From: Flavobacterium crassostreae
GTDB taxonomy: Bacteria; Bacteroidota; Bacteroidia; Flavobacteriales; Flavobacteriaceae
DNA: 64,000 nucleotides
Direction of reading: 5' to 3'
NCBI RefSeq assembly: GCF_001831475.1
Contig: NZ_CP017688.1
Span: 2,728,001 to 2,792,000 of the forward strand
Positions 26,767-35,100 of this stretch are shown here, one piece after another (the stretch's first letter is position 1; each line of letters starts with the position of its first letter). Below the pieces are notes generated by a model. It ran no database searches and had not been told where the DNA came from. It saw only the letters and a program-made list of their open reading frames with translations. A program made the position numbers and the translations under genes.

Positions 26767-27069
26767 ATGAATTTAATTGAAAGTCATATAAAAGACATTT
26801 TAAACTTATGTAAATCACATAAAGTAAAATCATTGTATGCTTTTGGTTCAGTTTTAACTGATAAATTTAATTCTGAAAGCGACGTTGATTTAATCGTTGA
26901 TTTCCAACAATTAGATGTTCTCGATTATGGAGATAATTATTATGATTTAAAATTTTCTTTAGAGAATATTTTTAAACGAAGTGTTGATTTACTTGAAGAA
27001 AAAGCAATTAAAAATCCTTTTTTTAGAAAAACTATAAATCAAAAAAAACAGTTGATTTATGGACAATAA
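26767..27069 (+). CDS. mntA: MntA-like nucleotidyltransferase antitoxin
   Basis: 100 residues. Minimal nucleotidyltransferase domain with the motif GS(27-28)-x10-DxD (D39, D41): AFGSVLTDKFNSESDVDLIV. In HepT/MntA type VII systems this protein adds AMP groups to a Tyr of the HEPN toxin and so neutralises it. It overlaps the HEPN gene by 11 bp, in the usual order seen for some of these pairs. Lies in cassette 27. Confidence 0.88.
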   Translation: MNLIESHIKDILNLCKSHKVKSLYAFGSVLTDKFNSESDVDLIVDFQQLDVLDYGDNYYDLKFSLENIFKRSVDLLEEKAIKNPFFRKTINQKKQLIYGQ

Positions 27070-27397
27070 TATTAAAACTTGGCTTTATGATATTTTGAGC
27101 TCAATCAATGAAATAGAAAGTTATTATATTGATACTCCTAAAATATTTGAGGGTTATCAAAACGATTTAAGAACAAAAAGAGCGGTTGAAAGAAATATCG
27201 AAATAATTGGAGAAGCTATGAATCGAATTCTGAAACTTGATAGCGAAATTGTAATCTCGAACTCAAGAAAAATTGTCGATGTAAGAAATAGAATTATTCA
27301 CGGTTATGATTCAGTTTCTGACGATGTAATTTGGGGAATAGTGATTAGAAATTTACCTGTTTTACAAAAAGAGGTAGAAGAATTACTGGGTGAATAA
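27059..27397 (+). CDS. hepT: HepT-like HEPN toxin
   Basis: 112 residues, DUF86-type HEPN domain. The RNase motif R-x4-H is R76 to H81 in VRNRIIHGYD, and the Tyr two residues after His (Y83) is the residue modified in characterised pairs. Predicted to cleave RNA when free of the antitoxin. Start overlaps mntA. Confidence 0.88.
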   Translation: MDNNIKTWLYDILSSINEIESYYIDTPKIFEGYQNDLRTKRAVERNIEIIGEAMNRILKLDSEIVISNSRKIVDVRNRIIHGYDSVSDDVIWGIVIRNLPVLQKEVEELLGE

Positions 27398-27403
27398 TAG
27401 TAC

Positions 27404-27532
27404 TTCTGCTAACAGCCATTTTGATATAGCTGGAATTTAGTGGAATTACCGTTTCGAATCAAGTTTTCGTTAAGCAGAAAATTTAGCGTTTATGAACTTC
27501 CAGCCATCTCAAACTGGCGACACGTTAGCAGT
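27404..27532 (+). other. attC: attC site 27, end of cassette 27
   Basis: R'' TTCTGCTAAC 27404-27413 complements GTTAGCAGAA. R' GTTAGCAGT 27524-27532. Arms as in site 19. Confidence 0.89.
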
Positions 27533-27545
27533 AATACGCCAAAAA

Positions 27546-27794
27546 ATGGAGAAAAACACATTAATTAAATTAAAAACTTTTCACGGAACTTTAAAACCGA
27601 CAAATAAAGTAAAAATTGGGGAAAATTATTGGAGATTAATTGGTGAAAAAGGCATAGTAGTTGAAATTGCTGATTTCAATCCGGAGAAAATTTTGGTAAT
27701 ATTTGAAAAAAATCTTGATGATTTTGATTTAGTAAACCATAATCCAATTAAGAATTCTTTATATATCGATAAAAAAGATCTGGACTTATATTAA
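27546..27794 (+). CDS. Small protein of unknown function (cassette 28, first gene)
   Basis: 82 residues from ATG 27546; a longer frame starting at 27492 would run through attC27. Beta-rich composition (TFHGTLKPTNKVKIGENYWRLIGEKGIVVEI), possibly a small SH3-like barrel. No family recognised. Its stop is followed at once by the attC scar at 27797. Confidence 0.6.
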   Translation: MEKNTLIKLKTFHGTLKPTNKVKIGENYWRLIGEKGIVVEIADFNPEKILVIFEKNLDDFDLVNHNPIKNSLYIDKKDLDLY

Positions 27795-27796
27795 TT

Positions 27797-27808
27797 TGCT
27801 AGCAGTAA
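27797..27808 (+). other. Probable scar of a deleted attC site
   Basis: TTGCTAGCAGTAA merges a cassette end (..TGCTA of a TGCTAAC R'') with a cassette start (TTAGCAGTAAT, as at 27525). The roughly 120 bp of attC arms that should lie between are missing, fusing two cassettes that both began with TTAGCAGTAAT.CG into cassette 28. Confidence 0.55.
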
Positions 27809-27841
27809 TGCGTTCGTAGAATCAGAAATTTAACGATCAAA

Positions 27842-28243
27842 ATGAAAGAAATTGAGAAAATATCTAACGAAAAAGGAAATTGGTTTATTGTAGAAATTAT
27901 TGAAAAACGTGAACCTGTTGAACGTAAAAAAGATAATGATTTACGCCGAGTTGTCACTTGGGGAAATTTTCATTTAATAAAAGCTGAAAATCCAAAGCTA
28001 GCCTATGAAAAAGCGGTTAAAATTGGAAAAGATGCAGAAATTAAATTTACTAACTCCGACAATATTGAAATGGAATATACTTTTGTTGGAATTGCAGATT
28101 TAATTCCAATCTATGACGATAATATTGAAGATGGATGCGAAATAATGTGGACAGATTATGGATCGATAAGTAATCAAAAAGCTGAAAAATTCGCACGTAC
28201 TGAAAAAGAAATTTTAGCAAATATTAAACTGAAAAACAAATAA
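27842..28243 (+). CDS. DUF4288-type protein (cassette 28, second gene)
   Basis: 133 residues. It starts EKGNWFIVEIIEKREPV and continues with VTWGNFHLIKAENPKLAYEKAVKIG..., FVGIADLIPIYD, the pattern of DUF4288 proteins, small cytoplasmic proteins often found near toxin or immunity loci and of unknown biochemical function. Its leader (TTAGCAGTAATG.G-like) shows it was once a separate cassette. Confidence 0.65.
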   Translation: MKEIEKISNEKGNWFIVEIIEKREPVERKKDNDLRRVVTWGNFHLIKAENPKLAYEKAVKIGKDAEIKFTNSDNIEMEYTFVGIADLIPIYDDNIEDGCEIMWTDYGSISNQKAEKFARTEKEILANIKLKNK

Positions 28244-28248
28244 GTACT

Positions 28249-28385
28249 ACTGCTAACAGCCATTTAGCAATATTGCGATTTTTGTGGTAAATTCACATTT
28301 ACGTTTCGCAAAAAGTTTTATCTTTAACGGAAAATAAACGGTCACGAAGTTCCCAACATCGCTAAGTGGCAAAACGTTACAGGGC
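28249..28385 (+). other. attC: attC site 28, end of cassette 28
   Basis: R'' ACTGCTAAC 28249-28257 complements GTTAGCAGT. Junction R' GTTACAGGGC 28376-28385. Confidence 0.88.
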
Positions 28386-28446
28386 ATAGCTCCGAATGTC
28401 GAGTCCTAAAATAGGTTGACTAAAACTTAAACACCTTTAGCAACCA

Positions 28447-28830
28447 ATGGAAACACCCGAAAATCAGCCCGTCCGAAGAAGAAACGGAAAACAAGTAAGT
28501 TTTGAATACAAACTTTCTGTAATTCAACAAATCAATAATGGACAAATTTCTTTAAATTACGCTTCTAAAAAATACGCTATTTCAAAAAGCACAATCGAAT
28601 ACTGGATGAAGAAACTAACCAATTACGAGCAAACCAATAAATCTATAAGTAAAGACGATGAAATTCGTTTGCTAAAAAATAAAATAGAAGATTTAGAGGG
28701 AATTAAAGCATTTCAACAAGAGGTAATCATTGAATTTGAGTCTGTTACTGGGGAGGAACTTTCAAAAAAGTACTTGCCCGATTGGTTAGCAAACGAAATT
28801 CAGAAAAAGAAGAAAAAGCTTTTAAAATAA
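28447..28830 (+). CDS. IS3-family OrfA (helix-turn-helix)
   Basis: 127 residues. HTH region SFEYKLSVIQQINNGQISLNYASKKYAISKSTIEYWMKKL, then a leucine-zipper-like helix (IRLLKNKIEDLEGIKAF). It ends in a Lys-rich tail (KKKKKLLK) coded by an A-rich run, where a -1 frameshift into OrfB is expected for this family. Confidence 0.88.
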   Translation: METPENQPVRRRNGKQVSFEYKLSVIQQINNGQISLNYASKKYAISKSTIEYWMKKLTNYEQTNKSISKDDEIRLLKNKIEDLEGIKAFQQEVIIEFESVTGEELSKKYLPDWLANEIQKKKKKLLK

Positions 28831-29690
28831 AATGGATTTACGAATCAATCGGGATTAGTAAACAAGCTTATTATCAAAGAATTGAATCCTATAAAATCAA
28901 AGAAATACGCAATAACATTGTGATTGATTTGGTCTTGGAAATACGCGAAAGAATGCCAGGAACAGGAACAAGAAAACTCTTAGATCATTTAAAAGAAAAG
29001 TTTGTTCAACATAACATAAAAATGGGCAGAGATGCGCTGTTTGATTTGCTCAGAGTTAGAGGTTTATTCATAAAGAGAACCAAACGTTTTCACATCACAA
29101 CGGACTCTAAACACTATTTTTACAAGTCTCCTAACCTACTCTATAACTTAGCAATAACACACGCTGAACAAGTTTTTGTTGCAGATATAACTTATGTAAA
29201 AACCGATGCAGGACACGCTTATTTAGCCTTGGTAACAGATGCCTATTCTCGAAAAATAATGGGTTGGTCATTAGAGAACAATATGCGGGTAGAAATGGTT
29301 AAAAACGCACTTAATATGGCTTATAAAAATTGTATTTTTAACCATAAAAACATAATTCATCATAGCGATAGAGGCATACAATATTGCTGTCCAGACCATA
29401 GTGAATTTGCTGAAAACAAGGGGTTTATATTAAGTACAACGCAAAAATATGACCCTTACGAAAATGCAATTGCAGAGCGTATTAACGGAATTTTAAAATA
29501 TGAATTTGGACTAAAAAAAACAATTAAATCCATTCAAATAGCAAAAGCAATGACCAAAGAAGCTGTAGAAATTTACAATAACGAAAGAACTCATTGGAGT
29601 TTAGACTTAAAAACACCACAATCTGTTCATTTACAATACAATAAACAGAAAAATAAATCTTATAAAAAGACAAAAAAAATTGCTATTTAA
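28782..29690 (+). CDS. IS3-family OrfB (DDE integrase domain)
   Basis: 302 residues, overlapping OrfA by 49 bp. Catalytic triad regions: VADITYV (D), HHSDRGIQY (D) and NAIAERINGILKYEF (E). Probably made mainly as an OrfAB fusion by frameshifting in the AAAAAG runs around 28803-28820. All catalytic residues look intact. Confidence 0.9.
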   Translation: MVSKRNSEKEEKAFKIKWIYESIGISKQAYYQRIESYKIKEIRNNIVIDLVLEIRERMPGTGTRKLLDHLKEKFVQHNIKMGRDALFDLLRVRGLFIKRTKRFHITTDSKHYFYKSPNLLYNLAITHAEQVFVADITYVKTDAGHAYLALVTDAYSRKIMGWSLENNMRVEMVKNALNMAYKNCIFNHKNIIHHSDRGIQYCCPDHSEFAENKGFILSTTQKYDPYENAIAERINGILKYEFGLKKTIKSIQIAKAMTKEAVEIYNNERTHWSLDLKTPQSVHLQYNKQKNKSYKKTKKIAI

Positions 29691-30010
29691 ACACCGATTT
29701 ACTACTATTGTAATGCTATGTGAGGATGGAAACGAGCAATACTGAGGAGCAACTCGAAGAGTGCTAAAATCATAGTCAAAGAAAATGAAGATGGCATTTT
29801 CAAAATGCCACTTCTTTAATCTTCATTTTTTTTGAAGAAAAAACTAAAAAAACCTAAACCAAAATTGGCAAACGGATTTGGTCATTTTTAACCTAATTTT
29901 TAACAAAAAAAAAGGTCAACATAGGCTAGGACAAGACGGGTTATTTTTAAATTGAAAAACACAGGAATTTTAACACGCTACTAACCATACACAAACCGTT
30001 AGCAACAATT

Positions 30011-30415
30011 ATGAAGAACTATAGTATTATAATAATTATTTTATTTTGGTTACAGACAAATGCACAAGGTGATCTTTCATCTAAACACTTTAAGTTCAAA
30101 GGCAAATTAGAAAAAAACACATTGTTGGAAACTTGTGGTAGTGAATACTCTAAAGAAATAGCAATAGTTTTAGAAATTACCATAACAAGTCCTGAAGATA
30201 TTAAAAGATTTGGAGAAAAAATTTATGTCGCTCAAATTTGTTATGAAATACCGGGAGAAGGTGTTTTTAACGGCAAAGAACATGACATAGAAATACGTGA
30301 TAAACAAATGTGGCAATGGAAAATTTCAATATTAAACCCTCAACTTTTTGAAAAAAATCGTGATAAAAAAGAATATTGGCTGGAAGATGTAAGTAGAAAA
30401 GTTACTATACATTAA
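30011..30415 (+). CDS. Small secreted protein (cassette 30)
   Basis: 134 residues. Signal peptide MKNYSIIIIILFWLQTNAQ, then a beta-rich body with two Cys (ETCGSEY, QICYEIPGEG) that may form a disulfide. Ends LEDVSRKVTIH. Starts 13 bp after a GTTAGCAAC R' box (29998-30006), but the attC arms before that box are missing. Family unknown. Confidence 0.6.
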   Translation: MKNYSIIIIILFWLQTNAQGDLSSKHFKFKGKLEKNTLLETCGSEYSKEIAIVLEITITSPEDIKRFGEKIYVAQICYEIPGEGVFNGKEHDIEIRDKQMWQWKISILNPQLFEKNRDKKEYWLEDVSRKVTIH

Positions 30416-30426
30416 CAATAATAACT

Positions 30427-30562
30427 GTTGCAAACAGTCGTTTATCGCAATTGCGCATTTTGTGATAAGTTCACGTTCACATTTCGCAAGAAATTTATCT
30501 TTAACGGAAAATAACCGTCTCCAAAGCCTGCAAACTGCTTGAGGCGCAAGAAAGTTAGTACC
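30427..30562 (+). other. attC: attC site 29 (mosaic)
   Basis: R''-like GTTGCAAAC 30427-30435 (one base off the complement of GTTAGCAAC), R' GTTAGTACC 30554-30562. The left arm (CGTTTATCGCAATTGCGCA) matches the site 26 type and the right arm (GCCTGCAAACTGCTTGAGGCG) the site 5 type, so the two arms do not pair well. Probably a recombinant or decaying site. Confidence 0.7.
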
Positions 30563-30567
30563 ATGGA

Positions 30568-31032
30568 ATACTTCTTGGTTTTTCATCCTTACTTTTGACT
30601 ACATCTGTTTTTTCACAAAGTGAAAAGTCAAAAACTGAAATTGTTGAAAAGAAATCCAATAATAATCTAAATCAAAAAAGCTCTATAGAATTTATCGAGT
30701 TCAATAGAAAAATATTGGAAAAACTAAAAAATAATGATTAGAAAAGCTATCCTATTCTAGGAATTAATATTGTTCAAAAAGGCACGAAAAACAATGTGCA
30801 ATCAAATATTGATGGAGACTTTTTAATCAAAATACCTATTGAGGATTTCAAAGATAGCGTTGTTCTCATATTTAGTTATATTGTTATGGAAACAAAAGAA
30901 GTTGAAGTTTATAAAACTAAAAGCGACCTAAAAATAGAAATGATTTTAAGTGATGCATTATTGGGTTCGATAATAATTCTCAAAACCAAGAAAAAAAATA
31001 TTTTTACAAGAGTTGGAAATCTATTCCAATAA
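30568..31032 (+). pseudogene. Remnant of a secreted CarboxypepD-reg-like protein (cassette 31)
   Basis: In one frame: a signal-peptide-like start without ATG (ILLGFSSLLLTTSVFSQSEKS from 30568), an amber stop at 30739, then YPILGINIVQKGTKNNVQSNIDGDFLI, the typical CarboxypepD-reg-like/TonB-plug sequence of Bacteroidota surface proteins, ending at 31032. The nonsense codon and missing start mark it as broken. Confidence 0.65.
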
Positions 31033-31040
31033 ATAGTACC

Positions 31041-31130
31041 AGCCGCAAACAGCAACTATAACAGATTTGGACATTGGGCTTAATGGAAAGATTGTTTTGT
31101 ATTTGGGGAAATTGGCTAAATTCATCTAAC
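31041..31130 (+). other. Degenerate attC remnant (right end of array)
   Basis: GCAAACAGCAACTATAACAG then ATTTGGACATTGGGCTTAAT and TTTTGTATTTGGGGAAATTGG follow the left two thirds of the site 18/site 24 type. The right arm and R' box are gone. Confidence 0.55.
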
Positions 31131-31258
31131 TGTAAATTAAAAAAATGAATTCATGTTATCTTTTATTTTTTTTCTCTGTTTGTTGCCTTAGTAAAGACAT
31201 ACACATTTGTAATTTTGGTCTGCGTAATGGCTTGTACAAATTGTAGGTTTATCGGTCT

Positions 31259-32116
31259 TTATGCTTTGGATTTTATATAATATTCTTGATCTAGTCCTTT
31301 TTTTTCTGAATTTATTATCAATATCAAATCTAAGATTTTTTTCTCTTGTATCTTTTTAAGATCAAAGTTTGCTTTTTGGTTGTCAAATCGTGCTCTATTA
31401 CCGTATTTACAAATATCCATTTTAATATTTTTAGGTATATAAAATGAGGCTTTATTTAATAAATGACATTTGTATTCATTAAGATATATTCCAATTCCTG
31501 CCATATCAAAGTCTCCAAAATGCAGGTAATTATTTGGTATAGACTGCATCCATTTTATAAAATCCTTGTTTTGGTTTTGTGGATAACGGGATATGAACAA
31601 AGGTTTAATGTTTTTAAAAAGGTACTCTTGTTCTTGAATACAACTAAAGTTTTTAGCATTTTCGACACCAACTATAGTTATATCTGTTGGAATTTTAAAG
31701 GTTTCATAATCATAGATAAAAGTAAAGCTTCCAAATACTGGATAAATAGTTAGGTTTTCATTATTCAATTTGGCGTTTATTACGATATAACTGTTTATCA
31801 AAAAACCTTTAAATGCTCTTTCCTTTGAATATTTGGAATCTGTGGTAATTTTTACGAATTCTGCACGAGTAGAATCATGATTTTCTAACGCAAATATATA
31901 CTCGTTCAGGTTGTTAATTTGTAATTGATTAGATAAGTATATTCGTAAGCTTTTTTCATTAATGAGTTCTAAAGATTTTTTGTGTTTTCCTTTCCTGAAT
32001 AGAATGTTTTCAGCAATTAAGTCTTCAATAAGCTTACTTTTAGCTGTACTATTAGAGATGGTCTCCCCATTGATTAATCGAGCTAGTACTTTTGCTATAT
32101 TTAAGGATAACTTCAT
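31259..32116 (-). CDS. jetD: Wadjet protein JetD (Toprim nuclease subunit)
   Basis: 285 residues. The C-terminal half has Toprim signatures: VGVENAKNF (E152) and HFGDFDMAGIG (D202, D204). JetD is the nuclease that cuts plasmid DNA after JetABC loop extrusion. The N-terminal half is helical (likely winged-helix/arm). Shorter than many JetD proteins (about 350-400), so the N-terminal part may be reduced. Overlaps jetC by one base; last gene of the operon. Confidence 0.85.
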   Translation of the reverse strand: MKLSLNIAKVLARLINGETISNSTAKSKLIEDLIAENILFRKGKHKKSLELINEKSLRIYLSNQLQINNLNEYIFALENHDSTRAEFVKITTDSKYSKERAFKGFLINSYIVINAKLNNENLTIYPVFGSFTFIYDYETFKIPTDITIVGVENAKNFSCIQEQEYLFKNIKPLFISRYPQNQNKDFIKWMQSIPNNYLHFGDFDMAGIGIYLNEYKCHLLNKASFYIPKNIKMDICKYGNRARFDNQKANFDLKKIQEKKILDLILIINSEKKGLDQEYYIKSKA

Positions 32117-35100
32117 TAATTAAGAACTTTAGCGTTTACTTTTACCAATTTATTGATTTTTGTAATATATTTTTTTGTGTCTATTTTAGATGGTTCTTTT
32201 GCTAACTTATAGGTATATTTATAATCCGTAGCATTTTGACTAGTTGGCGAACCATTAATCAATAATATATTTCTTTCGTTTGCAAACCTTAAAATACCAC
32301 TAACGTTATTCGGATGAAGCCTTCCTATTTCATCCATCATACAATGCAATTTGAAGTCTTTGAAGTTTCTGGAAGCATTATCTTTAAATACATTTAAAAG
32401 CAGAATGTTAATCATTGCCTTTACCAAAACATCTGTTCCTTCACTACCCACATTTGAAAGTTTTTCAACCCAACCTGAATCATTATCATTTTCAACTATT
32501 CTAAATTGTAAATCAAAAGATTCGGATAAGGTTAATGTGGAACTTTTTGTTTTCTCAATTTCTTCTATCAATTTTTTTAATAAATCTATTGCTTTTTGAT
32601 TCTTTGAATTTCTATCTGATGTTGTAAATAGGTTTGTTTCGCCCATTACCAAGCTATTCTCATCATTAAAATCTTTTATTTGGACTAACAATTTTACTAT
32701 TGGATTAGAACTCTCCTTTGTTCGCATTTCCATTTCCTTAATGGCTTGAACAAAATTCTTAGTAACAAAATCATTATTTATTTTTCGGATTATTTTTTCA
32801 ATTTCGGCTTCTTTAGAATTTAGTTCGGTGGTTTCTCTTCCTATTAAGTGAATAATATTTGCAAAGCGTTCGTTAACTCTTTTTTCAAATTCGACTATTT
32901 TGTCTTCTTCAATAAATTCTTTGAGGTCGGACGCAAAGTTTAAATAATCGTCATCTTCATTAAGTTTCACTCTAAAACTAAAGATATTTTGTTCGCCAAA
33001 ATTTCCTATAAAAGTATTAGTGGCTTGCTGCAATTCTTTAAAAGTATCCATCTCTCTATAGTAATTACTATTTATTTCTGCAATAACTGAAACCGCAGTT
33101 TTGGTGTATTCTAACTCTTTTACTTCAGCTAACAAATATTTTTGAATACTAGAAAAAGTATCTGATATTTTGAATGCTTCATACTTATCTAGGTCTGAAT
33201 CAAATTCAGCAATATCAGATTTTATTATTTTTACAGCATCCTCTTGTTTGGAACACTTATGATTCATTTTGTTCATTTCAATTTTATGCTCGTCTGTAAT
33301 TATTTCCTGTTTCTTTTCTTCGCTAACTTTGTTTGCTTTTAACTTTGGTACACTATCAAAAAGTTCTCTTTTGTCTTTTTCATATTCAATTACAAGGCGT
33401 TCGTTTTCTTTAATAAACGCTAAGCCTTTTTGAATTTCTTCTAATCTACCATCAATTACAGAAAGTCTTTTCGTATCAGCACCTTTATGATCCAGTTCTT
33501 TAGTTTGCTTTTCTTTTAATTCTTGAATACGTTTGGCTGTTGCTGTATTGTTTGCTAAAATGGAAGCTTTCAAAACAGTAACCTTATCATTTTTAACTTT
33601 TTCCAAGTTTTCTAATTCGGCATTTCTCTCGTTTTCTTTTAAAGTTATTTTCCTTTTTATTCCATTTTTAATACTGTCGAGATTAATTTGCTCTTTCAAT
33701 TTTTCAGAAGCAAATTCTTCTAAATTATTTTCTAATTGCCGTAACAGGGCGTCTTTCTCCTGTTCGGATTTTTCAATCCATTGGTCTAATTCGACTTTAT
33801 TTTTCTTAAGTTTATTTTCGTTTTGCGATATAATATATTCGTTTTCTGAGATAGCATCTTGGTATATATTGATTTTTTTACCGAATTTTATTTTTAGCTT
33901 TTGTAGGTTATGGTCCTTTTCCGAACTTAATTGATGGATCTTATTTTGAATTGCTGCAATCTGTTTTTTATAATCGGATACTTCTTGGTTATATTCTTTA
34001 ACAGTTTTAACACGACTGCTTAATGAGTTTAAATTGAGTTCAATACCAAAAAGAGAGGTCGTTTTTAAATCCACTAATTTTGGATTTAATTCGGTGTTAA
34101 AAAGTACATTTTCTTCATCTATCACTTTTCCTACACTGTTTTCCCAATTTGGATACTTATCGTTTAACCATCCATAGAGTGATACTTTACTTTGGTTAAT
34201 TTTGTTTTCTATTTTTTGGATTTTTTCTGATAGCTTTTGATTTTTTTCTGTTTGCTGGTCTAATACCATTTGAAAATCTCTTTGGACTTCCTTAGCCTCA
34301 AACTCCCCTTCTTTGCGAGTGGTTGTGATTTGATTTTTAGAATCTAAAATCGTGCTTTTAGACTTTGCAATATTCACTTCAAACTTTTTCTTAGCATCCT
34401 TGCAATTCTCAATATCTTGAATAAAAAAAGTTTGGTGTTTTAATTCCGATTTTTTGTTTTTGACCTTGTTTTCATTATCCGAAATTGTGTTTAAAGTATG
34501 TATTGCCTTTTCTTTTTCAGCCTTATTGTCTTTATTAATTTGGTTAATTATTTCTTGATAATTGCTAAGGATTGTAGTTTTAGTATCTGCAAAGCTACTA
34601 TTGAGATTATTGATTTCAGCAGTTTTTTGATTTGCAAATTCTTGATTTTGATTTTGGGATTGTGCAATTAAAGCCTCATATTTTTGGTTAAGTTCTGAAA
34701 ATTTAGAAGTAAGCAGTTGCTTTTCTTCTTCTAAGGCTTTGAGTTCATTGGTTAAAGCGTCTTTTCGATACACTTTTTGAATAATTTGATCAATATCCAA
34801 ATTGCTATATTCCGCTTGCTTATCCTTTGCTTTTGAGAGTTCTTTTTTAATATAATCTATTTCCGAAATTAATTTTTGTTCTCTTTTTTTATGAATTTCA
34901 TTTAATTTTTCTCTTTGATTCCAAAATTTGATTAAGACTTCGTTTTTGCGTATATGGTCAGAATCTAAAATTGGTTTTTTTCTACGTATAAATTCAATTC
35001 TGGATGCCAATTCAATTGCAAGCACCTTTTTTTCTCGTCTAAGTAAGTTCCGTATTCTGTATTTATCAATTACTTTATGCGCTTGATCTCTTATGATTAT

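Larger units (their letters stand above)
28397..29938 (+). mobile_element. IS3-family element (about 1.54 kb)
   Basis: Ends pair as imperfect inverted repeats of 24 bp: left TGTCGAGTCCTAAAATAGG..., right (reverse-complemented) CGTCTTGTCCTAGCCTATG..., both finishing GTTGAC. No target duplication is visible. It lies 20 bp inside a family-B-type cassette start (TTACAGGGCATAGCTCCGAA); the rest of that cassette and its attC are absent to the right, so an adjacent deletion followed insertion. Confidence 0.78.

Noticed and set aside
786..30562. CRISPR array
   Set aside because: The repeats are about 130 bp with inner variation and are spaced 0.6-2.5 kb apart with genes between them; no short direct repeats with regular spacers and no cas genes.
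33533..33934. Plus-strand 133-residue ORF rich in Phe and Ser
   Set aside because: It is the reverse of the jetC coiled-coil coding region; the composition is that of an antisense shadow.
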